DNA of 50,313 bases from an uncultured Sphingobacterium sp. (GCA_947630335.1 CANRHE010000004.1:1-50313); one strand, 5' to 3'. Positions 9,280 through 18,089 are shown, counted from the first letter of the stretch. The notes: a model not told the origin generated them from the letters alone. Numbers and translations are program-made.

Positions 9280-9287
9280 CAAATGTA
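9280..9287 (-). promoter_or_regulatory. Bacteroidota -7 promoter box TACATTTG
   Basis: Read on the minus strand this is TACATTTG, an exact match to TAnnTTTG, 29 bases before the GTG start of the 127-residue protein. No good -33 TTTG is seen at the usual distance. Confidence 0.4.
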
Positions 9288-9425
9288 GATAGTAGTAAAG
9301 TGCATTTTAGTTCCCAAAACTTGATTATTATAGCCTTTTTCTTTACTACAAGTAATTATTAGAAGAATATTTATTATAAAATAATTAAGAGATAGAGTTA
9401 CCAATCACAAACTGCTTACAACTGA

Positions 9426-9605
9426 TCACTTTTTAAAGATATAAGGTCGTTTAAAACATTTATAACACTTGTAACGTCTCAGTGGTAAAAAGAATAAAAA
9501 AACCTTAACAAACGTCGAACGAGGTACTCGTTCCTTTAAAATTCCTACTTTACATTTAGGGCATACTATTAAATCTACTTGGCGAGAGGTAGTTGAGGAG
9601 TCCAT
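9426..9605 (-). CDS. Small zinc-ribbon-like protein (hypothetical)
   Basis: The longest frame begins with TTG at 9617, but the ATG at 9605 gives a more plausible 59-residue protein. It has two CxxC pairs, CPKC near residue 15 and CYKC near residue 48, separated by a hydrophobic, basic stretch (VKVFLFFLPLRRYK), and ends in a Lys/Arg/aromatic tail. The paired CxxC motifs suggest a zinc ribbon; the middle stretch might contact membrane or nucleic acid. Function is unknown and no homologue is recalled by name. It is flanked by A/T-rich gaps of more than 100 bases on both sides. Confidence 0.55.
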   Translation of the reverse strand: MDSSTTSRQVDLIVCPKCKVGILKERVPRSTFVKVFLFFLPLRRYKCYKCFKRPYIFKK

Positions 9606-9727
9606 TTTTATAGTCAATTAAGTTTATGTGCTCAATATAACTATTGAAAATATTAAAACAATAAAGAAATTGATAATTAATTAAAATATAACAAAAAATA
9701 CATATTATAAACTACAATATTCGTAAA

Positions 9728-12400
9728 CTACAAGTTAAAAACAGCTTTTAAAACTACCATTCTTCCGCGCAATTGATAATTATTCTGACTTTCCATATTC
9801 GCAGAAATCTGGTATGTATTAAATCGTTTAATATCTCCTAAATTGGTCATATTGAGATCTAGATCCGTTCGCCATTTTGTAAATCGATAACGAACGAAAC
9901 CGTCGATAAAAATATAATTAATATCTTTCAGACCCACTTGATGATTATAAAGATGTCGGGCACTGAAGTTAAAATGTACCTTAGAAAATAAAGTGACCGG
10001 AAAGCCCATATGCTGTGACACACTATATATCTCACGATCTAATACCCCATTTCCGCGTTTTTCTTTACTATCTACGCGATTGAAACTTGCGCTATAACTT
10101 ACGTTTAACTTTTTCCATAATTTAGCCTCTATACTTGGGCTCAAACTATAAGTCGTGTTTTGATAAGGTAAGAGTACATCGTTGAATAGCTGATTATAAT
10201 CTGTCCAAGCGATGTTAGCCCGCACTTTTAGCGTCGAAGACAAGGCGAACAAATATTTATCAAATGAAGTCGATAAACCATAACTACTGACTACATTCTC
10301 TCGCTCCACAAGTGCTGACTGCGATACAGTATTATCAATCGTGCTGGAAAGTATCGTACTCGATACCGACCGTTGATAATTGAAGCCCACCGAATAAAAC
10401 AATAATTTCAACGTTTTGCCACTTTTAAATTTCAAGTCAAAGCTGTCGGAAGAAGATTCATTAATACCCGAAGCATTGTTAGATATAGATCGGTAATTTC
10501 GAATAATATAACCACGGTAAACATTTTCTATATTCCCAAAATAATTCGCTCTAGAATACGAAAAGCTTAGGTCACTCTCTCTACTAACCGCAAAACGTGC
10601 CGAGTAACTCGGTGTAAAAATAAGCTTACCCTGCCTATCCTTCAAAGAATATGTAGGGTCTTTAAAAAGGGTATGCTGATAAGCAATGGGTAGCCTTAGA
10701 CTTGACGAAAACCTTTTTCTGATCAAGTCATAGCTGGCCTGAAAAGCAAAGCTGGACCGCTGCCAGTGCATATTATTCGTGGTGCTATCCCTGTCAATAG
10801 CGGTATATACCTCATTCACCTCCTTTGACATGGACGCTTTTAATTGTTGGTCATCTATCGTCGCATTAAAGCTATAATATTGATTCACGAAACCTTTAGG
10901 CAGTCGATACCCTACACTGGCATTGGTCGAGAATGTAGGAACTTGCACATACTGATACGTCATCGCATACGGAATGCTATCGTTCAGAAATCCATTGAAT
11001 ATACCCGGACTAATAGCGAGGTGTTGGGGCTTATTTCCATAATCTACAAACCAGTCCATTTGTAAAAGGTTACCATTTTTTAAAACGGCCACATAATTTA
11101 ATGTATTCCTAAATCCAGCTATCTCATGCCGCTTCTTTAACTCAAACGGAGAATCGGTATTCTGAATTAGACCACTCGACCGATGGTGCTCATACTCCAA
11201 TTGCAACGTATTCAGCACAAAAACATTATCTTCATTTTTTGTTGCTTTCAACGAGAGCGAAGCAAGTTTTTGATTTACTGCTGTTTCCTGCTTCTCAAAA
11301 AAAGTAAACGTATCTGTCGAGGTATAATACTGTGTCAAGCCCGAAAAATCTTTAGTATTTTTGTCATATATCGCCTGCAGGTTAGAAACAAGTTGCCATT
11401 TACTTTTTAAGTTGAATAGGTTATTTGCATTAAGCCCTACCGAATGGTTAAAAAGATAGTGTTGCTGTCCAATGGGAGGATTCCCTACCGTACCCAACGA
11501 CAATAAATTATTGATTGGACTAATACCTAGTTTGGTTAAGATACTTTGACTATTAAAACCTTTAACTTCATTTGTCAAATCCCGCCCCACATTATTCGCC
11601 TGCAGCACATTCAATCCTTTATACTTCTTGTTAAACAGTATCGTATTAGCCTCCAAATCGTATTGATGTGGCAAACCTACGCCAATTTTGGATTGACCAG
11701 ACAGCTTCATCTTCGCCTCATCTTTAATGACTAAGTTGAGAGCTACCTCATCCGAATAGCGTTTATTTTTCATCACTTTCATGTGCTCATGATTATTCAA
11801 TACCTGAACATCTTTGACCATGTTGTGTTTAATCGTATTGGTTCCTATCTTATACTTATCGCTCAAAAGATCATCACCGTCAATATAAAAGTTGGAAATA
11901 GACTTGCCTTGGTATTTGATCTGTCCAGATTCGGATACTTCAATCCCGGGCATGCGTTTCAGTACATCGCCAATGGATCTATCCTCCGATTTAGCAAAAG
12001 AAGATACATCATACGATAAGGTATCGCCATGCTGGCGGATCCGAGGTCGACTTTTGATTTCTACATCTTCCAGCATTACAGTGGCTACGTCCAAAGGGAT
12101 ACGCATACTTTCGGTCGACGAAAGCACATCGATTTTTTTGCGTTTATACCCCAAATGATTTATTTCCAAATAGATGTTTTGTACCTCCTTAGGAGCTACC
12201 AGCTTAAAATTACCTTGCTGATCGGTCATTTTGAAACTGATTACCTTTTGCTGGTTATCTTTCAGTACCACCGTAATCCCTTTAAGTGGTTCTCGCGATT
12301 TACTGTCCACCACTTGACCGCTGAACACCACCTGCTGTGCCTGTGCAAATGCCAAGGTAAATAGGATAAAGAAAAGAGATTGGACAAACTTGATCATCAT
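9728..12400 (-). CDS. TonB-dependent-receptor-like outer-membrane protein with carboxypeptidase-regulatory-like domain
   Basis: 890 residues. The signal peptide covers about 1-21 (cut near AFAQA-QQ). Residues 25-105 form a CarboxypepD_reg-like beta-sandwich (FSGQVVDSKSREPLKGITV). Residues about 130-230 are plug-like, with GDVLKRMPGIEVSESGQIKY and YIDGDDLL matching the TonB plug consensus. The remainder alternates aromatic and polar residues like a 22-strand barrel. No C-terminal TonB-box-type N-terminal extension was identified, so TonB coupling is not proven. The gene starts one base after the first GLPGLI gene and is evidently co-transcribed with both GLPGLI genes, a pairing often seen in Bacteroidota. 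Substrate is unknown. Confidence 0.85.
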   Translation of the reverse strand: MMIKFVQSLFFILFTLAFAQAQQVVFSGQVVDSKSREPLKGITVVLKDNQQKVISFKMTDQQGNFKLVAPKEVQNIYLEINHLGYKRKKIDVLSSTESMRIPLDVATVMLEDVEIKSRPRIRQHGDTLSYDVSSFAKSEDRSIGDVLKRMPGIEVSESGQIKYQGKSISNFYIDGDDLLSDKYKIGTNTIKHNMVKDVQVLNNHEHMKVMKNKRYSDEVALNLVIKDEAKMKLSGQSKIGVGLPHQYDLEANTILFNKKYKGLNVLQANNVGRDLTNEVKGFNSQSILTKLGISPINNLLSLGTVGNPPIGQQHYLFNHSVGLNANNLFNLKSKWQLVSNLQAIYDKNTKDFSGLTQYYTSTDTFTFFEKQETAVNQKLASLSLKATKNEDNVFVLNTLQLEYEHHRSSGLIQNTDSPFELKKRHEIAGFRNTLNYVAVLKNGNLLQMDWFVDYGNKPQHLAISPGIFNGFLNDSIPYAMTYQYVQVPTFSTNASVGYRLPKGFVNQYYSFNATIDDQQLKASMSKEVNEVYTAIDRDSTTNNMHWQRSSFAFQASYDLIRKRFSSSLRLPIAYQHTLFKDPTYSLKDRQGKLIFTPSYSARFAVSRESDLSFSYSRANYFGNIENVYRGYIIRNYRSISNNASGINESSSDSFDLKFKSGKTLKLLFYSVGFNYQRSVSSTILSSTIDNTVSQSALVERENVVSSYGLSTSFDKYLFALSSTLKVRANIAWTDYNQLFNDVLLPYQNTTYSLSPSIEAKLWKKLNVSYSASFNRVDSKEKRGNGVLDREIYSVSQHMGFPVTLFSKVHFNFSARHLYNHQVGLKDINYIFIDGFVRYRFTKWRTDLDLNMTNLGDIKRFNTYQISANMESQNNYQLRGRMVVLKAVFNL

Positions 12401-12401
12401 C

Positions 12402-13337
12402 CTATGGTGTTAGTTCAATAGGATTATTCGTAATTTTTGACACCGAATTACCGAACTCTTTTTGCACCGTCACCGATTTAATTTTATTAGGATCTAGATT
12501 ATTCGATCCCGAAAAACCTCCCGTCGCTTTGAAATATGTGCCCTTTTGAGCCGAGGGGCCCACGGATTCAGCTGGCGACGAAGAAATAATGCTGACATTA
12601 TTCTGCTTTCCTGCAGACTGCGCTTGTAAAAAAGCGGAAGGATTTTCCTGAAATGCCTTCTCCAATTTGGCCACTTCATCTTCATTCGACTCTACCGCTT
12701 TGGACGACAGTCCAATAGTAATAACTTTTACCGCATCCGATCTATCAAAACCAGCATAATCAAATATCACCTCACCCCTATTATCTCTAGCTGCCAATAT
12801 CAAGCCTGGCAGTCCATGCAGTTTCCAAGGACCATAAGGAATAGGGATTTCTGGACAAAACCATGCTTCATAATTTCTTCCTTTAAAGGTTGTTGTCGCT
12901 TTTTGGCACATGTAACCACCTATTTCTTTCGACTCATCGGTGATCGTCCAGTCTAAGTGCGGAAAATTATCTTTTAAAAAAAACTCAGACGAACCGATTT
13001 TTTTTATTTTATGCATCTTTTCTCCGCTATAGTCCACTAAATATGAATCCTTAATGGGATTACTAGTAGACTTGATCACCAAACTACCATCAAAAGTAGG
13101 GCTAGCCATTTGCGAAGCCATCTGCTCTTGAAGACGGTTGGAAGAATAACTCGTATAATAACTCGATGTACTGCCCAAATACGTGACCACTTCATCTTGC
13201 ATAAATTTATCTCGGGCCGTAGAATCGTTCATGTGTTTGAACTGATAATGAATTTTTGCGATCGCTTTATCCTGTGCATTGGCCGATAGCCCAAACAAAA
13301 TAAATAGGATTAATGGAATAATGAATATCTTTTTCAT
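12402..13337 (-). CDS. GLPGLI family protein
   Basis: 311 residues with a Sec signal peptide (about 1-21, ending SANAQ). The family-defining motif is present as HGLPGLILAARD, preceded by the PYGPWKLHG region and the conserved GGYMCQKATTTFKGRNYEAWF block. GLPGLI proteins are known only from Bacteroidota, are exported and have no established function; they are commonly found beside TonB-type receptors, as here. A Gln/Ser/Gly-rich insert occupies residues about 230-280. The shared layout with the next gene shows the two are tandem paralogues. Confidence 0.9.
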   Translation of the reverse strand: MKKIFIIPLILFILFGLSANAQDKAIAKIHYQFKHMNDSTARDKFMQDEVVTYLGSTSSYYTSYSSNRLQEQMASQMASPTFDGSLVIKSTSNPIKDSYLVDYSGEKMHKIKKIGSSEFFLKDNFPHLDWTITDESKEIGGYMCQKATTTFKGRNYEAWFCPEIPIPYGPWKLHGLPGLILAARDNRGEVIFDYAGFDRSDAVKVITIGLSSKAVESNEDEVAKLEKAFQENPSAFLQAQSAGKQNNVSIISSSPAESVGPSAQKGTYFKATGGFSGSNNLDPNKIKSVTVQKEFGNSVSKITNNPIELTP

Positions 13338-13360
13338 GACTTACGTTTATTTGGTAAATC

Positions 13361-13375
13361 TACGAATTATTCGTA
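13361..13375. promoter_or_regulatory. 7-base inverted repeat between the GLPGLI genes
   Basis: TACGAAT and ATTCGTA form a near-perfect palindrome with one central base in the 57-base gap between the two GLPGLI genes. It might be an operator or a weak processing hairpin; no T-run follows, so it is not a convincing terminator. Confidence 0.3.
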
Positions 13376-13394
13376 ATAATCAAAATAAATCTAT

Positions 13395-14252
13395 TTAGTT
13401 TGAAAGTTCTATAGGATTATTTGTGCTAAAAGAGGGTTTATAAGTCTCGTCCGACTTTAAATCAATTGTATTTTTAGAATAATCTATTTCATAAAAACTA
13501 GTGCCTATGGCAAGTCTGCCTGAGCTATTTAACAGTTCATAATACTTTCCTTGATCCTCCTCAAATACTTTACGTTGCTTACTAATTTCTTCTTTCGTTG
13601 CTTTTAAGGCATAAAAAGGAATAGCGACCTCATATTCGGTCTTTGTGTCAAGAGGCTCAAAACCGGCATAAGAAAAAACGATTTCCTGCCGTTGGTCATA
13701 GGCTGATAAAACAAGCCCTGGGAGCCCTTGTAATTTCCAAGGCCCAGCCTGAAAAGGTAACTCGGTAGTAAACCAAGCGAAATACTGGCGACCTTTATAA
13801 TCTGTTGTAGCTAACTGACACAAATAGCCTCCAATTTCTTTTGTATCATCCAATAAAGTCCATTGGGGTATCGTAAATGCTGTTTCAGTATAATACAAAT
13901 CAAAACCGGAGGCTATACTCTCCAAATCCGTAATAGTACTATCTCCAAAATGATAAAAATAGAAGTTTTTAATCGGTGTGGTCGAAAACTCAATAACCAA
14001 ATGATTATCATAATTTGGCACATTTCTTTGCGCATGGAGACTTTCTTTTATTTTATCTTCTGTAAAGCTGCGGTAATACGAGGAATTTTGTCCTAAAAAT
14101 AAAACCACTTCATCTCTCAAAGGTCGATCCCGCTGAGTCGTATCACTGACATGCGTGAACTGGTAGTGAACTTTAGCCAATGCTTTTTCTTGCGATTTTA
14201 CGGGTGTCATCGCCACAAAATAAAAGAAAGGTAAAAGGAAGATGGTTCTCAT
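13395..14252 (-). CDS. GLPGLI family protein (second paralogue)
   Basis: 285 residues with a signal peptide at about 1-20 (ending PVKSQ). The motif is QGLPGLVLSAYDQ, with GGYLCQLATTDYKGRQYFAWF ahead of it, paralleling the neighbouring copy. It is the first gene of a three-gene unit (GLPGLI, GLPGLI, barrel). Its promoter region is the 272-base gap containing an 11-base repeat array. Function is unknown; an exported partner of the barrel protein is inferred from repeated co-occurrence of the families. Confidence 0.88.
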   Translation of the reverse strand: MRTIFLLPFFYFVAMTPVKSQEKALAKVHYQFTHVSDTTQRDRPLRDEVVLFLGQNSSYYRSFTEDKIKESLHAQRNVPNYDNHLVIEFSTTPIKNFYFYHFGDSTITDLESIASGFDLYYTETAFTIPQWTLLDDTKEIGGYLCQLATTDYKGRQYFAWFTTELPFQAGPWKLQGLPGLVLSAYDQRQEIVFSYAGFEPLDTKTEYEVAIPFYALKATKEEISKQRKVFEEDQGKYYELLNSSGRLAIGTSFYEIDYSKNTIDLKSDETYKPSFSTNNPIELSN

Positions 14253-14350
14253 AAAGTATGGTTTGAATAAATATAATAAAAATAACCATTATCCAGTGTA
14301 CCTCTTCGAGAAGCATTCTTAACGAGCATGTACTAACCCTTGCTTTGGTA

Positions 14351-14429
14351 CGGACTTCATTCGGACATAACACGGACTTCATTCGGACTTCATTCGGATG
14401 AAAGCGAATAATCTCCGAGCAAAGTCCGA
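14351..14429. repeat. Helically phased 11-base direct repeat array with CGGA/TCCG cores
   Basis: Five consecutive 11-base units begin at 14351, 14362, 14373, 14384 and 14395. Three are identical (CGGACTTCATT), one reads CGGACATAACA and one CGGATGAAAGC. Two inverted TCCGA elements follow at 14414-14418 and 14425-14429, again 11 bases apart. The array sits about 100 bases upstream of the first GLPGLI gene. It may be a regulator-binding array or a member of a dispersed repeat family. Confidence 0.7.
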
Positions 14430-14524
14430 AGTATATCCCGATAAAGTACACATAAGGTATATACCAGTATCAAGCATGATAAGAGTAAAAATAGAAGACA
14501 ATAAAAATGAAATGAAAGTGATTT

Positions 14525-15433
14525 TTAAAATGAAAACCACTGAATAGGTATACTATCCTTTTCCATTTTACGGAAGTAGGTCATTTGCCTTTTAGCATAG
14601 CGGTGTATTTCGGTTTCGAGCTTATTGACAAACTCTTCATAAGGCATCAAACCTTGTAAGTATAAACTGATATATTTATACTCCAAGCCATAATAGGCTA
14701 AATCATCATAAGAGAGTCCGCTATCGCGCAAAGCAACCACTTCTTCGATCATACCTTCTTGCAATCTTTCGGCTAAGCGATGGCTAATCCGCGACCGTCT
14801 GCGTTTTAGATCGGGATTGAGACCTATTACTTTGGCAGTATACGTGGGTTGTGGAGTTACTGTATGATTTGGATGATGCGATAGATAGTCTATAATCTCT
14901 ATCGCACGAATGATTCTCTTCTTAGAAGATCTATCAATCTTGAGATCATCCGGCTGCACTAGACGATCTAATTGGTGCAATAAAGCCTCCTTGGTCTGGG
15001 GTTCTAACAGTTCACGTAGTGACATATTCACCGGTATTTGCGTGTAGGGTCTCGCCTCAAGTAAGGCGTGTAAGTAGAAGCCCGTACCACCACATGCTAT
15101 AACTTTTTTCCCTCTACTACGGATGGAACGATAAGCGACATCAAAATCTTCTAGAAAATCAGAAACATTATATTTAGCCCCTGCGGGTAAAATATCTATT
15201 AAATGATATGGGATAGTACCATATTCTTCGAGATCTTTTCCAGTGCCAATATTCATTCCTCGATATACTTGTCTTGAATCGACACTAATGATTTCGGCAT
15301 CTAATTCTTGAGCTAATTGAACGGCAAGTTTGGTCTTACCACTAGCTGTAGGTCCTAAAATAATTATTAAATCTTCGGTTAGGTTTTGTAGTTCTAACCG
15401 AAGATCTTCAAATAGTTGTTGTCTGCTTATCAC
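14525..15433 (-). CDS. miaA: tRNA dimethylallyltransferase MiaA
   Basis: 302 residues. It transfers a dimethylallyl group to A37 of tRNAs reading codons that start with U. The P-loop is GPTASGKT near residue 28, followed by DSRQVYRGMNIGTGK and GGTGFYLHALL, all family hallmarks, and the C-terminal R-Y-A-K-R-Q-x-T-x-F-R segment. The start is GTG at 15433, which overlaps the stop of the upstream Gfo/Idh/MocA gene by four bases, giving translational coupling to a functionally unrelated gene. The window also encodes MiaE at 22971, which hydroxylates the product of this pathway. Confidence 0.95.
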   Translation of the reverse strand: MISRQQLFEDLRLELQNLTEDLIIILGPTASGKTKLAVQLAQELDAEIISVDSRQVYRGMNIGTGKDLEEYGTIPYHLIDILPAGAKYNVSDFLEDFDVAYRSIRSRGKKVIACGGTGFYLHALLEARPYTQIPVNMSLRELLEPQTKEALLHQLDRLVQPDDLKIDRSSKKRIIRAIEIIDYLSHHPNHTVTPQPTYTAKVIGLNPDLKRRRSRISHRLAERLQEGMIEEVVALRDSGLSYDDLAYYGLEYKYISLYLQGLMPYEEFVNKLETEIHRYAKRQMTYFRKMEKDSIPIQWFSF

Positions 15434-16602
15434 ACAACAAATTTAGTCCATTTTTCGTTACTTTCGTTACTTTTAACTACGGTATCTATAAAAGCCATAC
15501 CTCTTACACCATCATATACGGATGGGAAATCTAATTCCTCAGCTGTAGGTGTACGACCTTCATTTTTGGCCGAAACTGTTGAAGCAAAATTACGGTATAT
15601 ATTCGCAAAAGACTCCAATAATCCTTCTGGGTGACCAGCAGGGATACGTGTATTGTGTGTTGCAAAAGAACTTAAGGTAAACGGAGCTGCATATGCATTA
15701 CCAGTACGATAAATCTGACGAGGTTGATCAAGCATCTTAATAATTAAGTTATTAGGATCTTCATTAGCCCATTCAAGTCCACCTTTTTCACCATATATAC
15801 GTAATCTAACAGCGTTTTCTTCTCCTGCTGATATTTGAGAAGCCATAAGTACTCCTTTTGCTCCCTCTTCAAAATGCAATAAAACCGAACCGTCATCATC
15901 TAATAAACGGCCTTCTACGAAAGTAGTTAAGTCAGCACATAATTCGGTAATACGTAAACCAGATACATACTCAGCTAAGTGAGCAGCATGGGTACCAATA
16001 TCGCCCATTACAAGAGATTTACCTGAGCGCTTAGGGTCAGCTCTCCAAGCTGCGCCCGCATTTCCTTCACGCTCTGAAAGGCGGCTCAACCATCCTTGAG
16101 GATATTCCACCACAATCTTGCGGATTTTGCCAAAATGACCTTCATTGATCATTGCCTTAGCCTGTTTAACCATTGGGTATCCAGAGTAAGTGTGTGTCAA
16201 ACATAAAGTTCTACCTGTACGTTCTACTACCTCTTGCAATGCTATAGCCTCTTCTAAAGAGACAGTCATAGGTTTTTCTACAACAACATCAAAACCCGCT
16301 TCCATTGCCATTTTTGCAGGCTCAAAGTGCAAAAAATTAGGAGTAACTATGGTTAAAAAGTCCATACGCTCTCCTTCTGGTAATTTAGATTCCTGTTCAA
16401 TCATTGTCTGATAATCAGGATAAACTCTATCATCGGCCACAAAAAGCTCTTTACCAGACTCTTTGGAGATCTCTGGATTTACACTAAATGCGCCACAAAC
16501 TAATTCTATCTTACCATCCATAAAGGCTGCTATACGGTGAACGGCGCCAATAAAAGCATCTTTACCTCCGCCAACCATACCCATTCGAAGTCTTCTTTTC
16601 AT
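15430..16602 (-). CDS. Gfo/Idh/MocA family NAD(P)-dependent oxidoreductase
   Basis: 390 residues. The N-terminal Rossmann fold starts GMVGGGKDAFIGAVHRIA, and the catalytic EKP motif is present in VVEKPMTVSLEEA. GDIGTHAAHLAEYV carries the conserved His region of the C-terminal domain. Such enzymes oxidise or epimerise sugars and cyclitols; the substrate cannot be read from sequence. There is no Tat signal, so it is cytoplasmic. It heads a pair with miaA. The nearby sugar isomerase/epimerase (18095) and GMC dehydrogenase (20507) suggest a shared sugar-oxidation theme, which is inference. Confidence 0.9.
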   Translation of the reverse strand: MKRRLRMGMVGGGKDAFIGAVHRIAAFMDGKIELVCGAFSVNPEISKESGKELFVADDRVYPDYQTMIEQESKLPEGERMDFLTIVTPNFLHFEPAKMAMEAGFDVVVEKPMTVSLEEAIALQEVVERTGRTLCLTHTYSGYPMVKQAKAMINEGHFGKIRKIVVEYPQGWLSRLSEREGNAGAAWRADPKRSGKSLVMGDIGTHAAHLAEYVSGLRITELCADLTTFVEGRLLDDDGSVLLHFEEGAKGVLMASQISAGEENAVRLRIYGEKGGLEWANEDPNNLIIKMLDQPRQIYRTGNAYAAPFTLSSFATHNTRIPAGHPEGLLESFANIYRNFASTVSAKNEGRTPTAEELDFPSVYDGVRGMAFIDTVVKSNESNEKWTKFVV

Positions 16603-16654
16603 AAATTAAGTACTAAGTTTAATGTTGAATCAAATTAAAAGTAATAAATTTAAG

Positions 16655-17398
16655 CTAAATAATGAGTTTTAATTTCAAACTTCCGAGATTTTCAAAAGAA
16701 TAAAACGCATCACTTTCAGATGGTTCTACAAATTGTCGAATGCCATTGACGATATAATAGTTTTGTGGTGGTACCTGCCCTATAATCTCAAATCCAATTG
16801 TACGCAAGGAAGAGTCTTGTGTCCAATCCAAATCAGCATAGGTCATAATATCTTGGGGATTAAAGTCCGCTATAAAAGCCTTTATCAACTTAGAAATACC
16901 GCCTATAATAATATGATCTCCTTTATGACAGAAACGTATTAATTCAAACGAACGGTATGCTTCATTTTGGTCGCGCATATGCCTACCCCCACTAAAAACA
17001 GCTACAGAAACCAGTTCACCCCTATAAAAGAGGCCATAGCGGTATTTGCCTGGTAAGGCTACTTGTATGTGGTGTTCTTGCTGAAATGAAAGTGCTACTT
17101 TCTTATCTATCCTTGCTACTACAGTTTGCCTACCATAAATGCGTTGCCCCATGTTGTGTAAGCCCCTTAAACGGGCTAATAGTTTGCCTGGAATATTATC
17201 GACAAGATCAAAGTCAATATGAATCAAGCCAAGTTCGCGGACTTCCACAACTCTACCTTGCCGAGGATAATAAAAATATAAGAAATATCTGTTGGTTTGA
17301 ACGATGTACAAATTTGTTCGTTGCTCATAACCAACAATGTCTATCGATCGTCCTAAGTCATTGACAAAGTTAACTATACGACTATGATATAAATCCAT
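16655..17398 (-). CDS. Hypothetical protein, possibly GNAT-like
   Basis: 247 residues, cytoplasmic, with no signal peptide. The N-terminal third resembles small nuclease-like or beta-rich modules (YHSRIVNFVNDLG; YIVQTNRYFLYFYY). The second half, with GLFYRGELVSVAVFSGGR followed by ELIRFCHK and a segment containing DIMTYADLDW and GFEIIGQVPPQNYYIV, has the layout of GNAT-like Mom or phage-related acetyltransferase relatives. This is a pattern impression, not a match. It is divergent from def, from which it is separated by 75 bases containing promoter boxes for both genes. It probably has a housekeeping or nucleic-acid-related role, but no function can be given. Confidence 0.6.
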   Translation of the reverse strand: MDLYHSRIVNFVNDLGRSIDIVGYEQRTNLYIVQTNRYFLYFYYPRQGRVVEVRELGLIHIDFDLVDNIPGKLLARLRGLHNMGQRIYGRQTVVARIDKKVALSFQQEHHIQVALPGKYRYGLFYRGELVSVAVFSGGRHMRDQNEAYRSFELIRFCHKGDHIIIGGISKLIKAFIADFNPQDIMTYADLDWTQDSSLRTIGFEIIGQVPPQNYYIVNGIRQFVEPSESDAFYSFENLGSLKLKLII

Positions 17399-17403
17399 TA
17401 CGA

Positions 17404-17411
17404 CAAAAATA
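17404..17411 (-). promoter_or_regulatory. Bacteroidota -7 promoter box TATTTTTG
   Basis: The minus-strand sequence is TATTTTTG, an exact TAnnTTTG match five bases before the ATG of the 247-residue protein at 17398. If used, the mRNA would be nearly leaderless. No matching -33 element was seen. Confidence 0.35.
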
Positions 17412-17425
17412 CAAATAATACAGGG

Positions 17426-17456
17426 TTGCGAGGCGAAAAATATATTGGTAGCTTTG
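17426..17456 (+). promoter_or_regulatory. Promoter of def: TTG-N20-TAGCTTTG
   Basis: A TTG at 17426-17428 is followed after 20 bases by TAGCTTTG at 17449-17456, matching the Bacteroidota -33/-7 consensus (TTTG-N19-TAnnTTTG). It places the transcription start just before the ATG at 17474 and shows that the longer frame opening at 17426 cannot be the coding start. Confidence 0.6.
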
Positions 17457-17473
17457 CAAAAGAATTTAATATA

Positions 17474-18061
17474 ATGAAATTACCCATAGTAGCATACGGC
17501 GATCCTGTCTTAAGGAAAAAAGCTGAAGAAATAGAAGAAGATTATCCTAATTTAAAGGAACTTATTGATAATATGTTCGATACCATGTACGGTGCACGTG
17601 GTGTTGGTTTGGCTGCTCCTCAAATTGGATTACCAATTCGTTTGTTTGTAGTTGACGGTAGCCCTTTTGGTGAAGATGATGAAGATGGTCCAGGAGATCC
17701 TACCGTAAAAGGCTTTAAAAAGGTCTTCATTAATCCGATTATCGTAAAAGAATCTGGTGATAAATGGGCGTTCAATGAAGGCTGTCTATCAATACCCGAT
17801 ATCCAAGAAGATGTCTTAAGACATGCTAATGTATTGATTAATTACTTGGACGAAAACTTCGAAGAGCATGAAATAGAGCTTACAGGCTTAGCTGCACGTA
17901 TTGTACAACATGAGTACGATCATATCGAAGGAAAGTTATTCGTCGACAAACTAGGACCTTTAAAGAAAACCATGTTAAAAAGTAAGTTAGACGCGATTTC
18001 TAAAGGCATAATACGAGTAAGTTATAAAATGAAATTCCCTTTTGAGAAAAAAGGAAGATAA
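17474..18061 (+). CDS. def: Peptide deformylase
   Basis: 195 residues from the ATG at 17474, chosen because MKLPIVAYGDPVLRKKAEEI is the usual start and the promoter lies directly upstream. The enzyme removes the formyl group from nascent N-terminal methionine. Motif I is GVGLAAPQIG (residues 43-52), motif II is EGCLS and motif III is QHEYDHIEG, providing the Cys and two His metal ligands and the catalytic Glu. A Gly/Asp-rich loop (GEDDEDGPGD) between motifs I and II is a moderate insertion. Transcription stops at the hairpin just after the stop codon. Confidence 0.97.
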   Translation: MKLPIVAYGDPVLRKKAEEIEEDYPNLKELIDNMFDTMYGARGVGLAAPQIGLPIRLFVVDGSPFGEDDEDGPGDPTVKGFKKVFINPIIVKESGDKWAFNEGCLSIPDIQEDVLRHANVLINYLDENFEEHEIELTGLAARIVQHEYDHIEGKLFVDKLGPLKKTMLKSKLDAISKGIIRVSYKMKFPFEKKGR

Positions 18062-18089
18062 AAAAGAGCGGTTGATGACCGCTCTTTTT
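18061..18089. terminator. Bidirectional terminator between def and the sugar isomerase gene
   Basis: Arms 18061-18072 (AAAAAGAGCGGT) and 18078-18089 (ACCGCTCTTTTT) pair perfectly over 12 bases around a five-base loop. A/T runs on both sides let it serve both def (plus) and the convergent gene ending at 18095 (minus). Confidence 0.85.

Noticed and set aside
14173..14451. 92-residue minus-strand open frame across the phased repeats
   Set aside because: Its sequence is a translation of the 11-base repeats plus the start of the GLPGLI gene in another frame; no start signal or protein-like composition.
17426..17473. Longer N-terminus for peptide deformylase
   Set aside because: The extra 16 codons cover the promoter (TTG-N20-TAGCTTTG) and are not like family N-termini.
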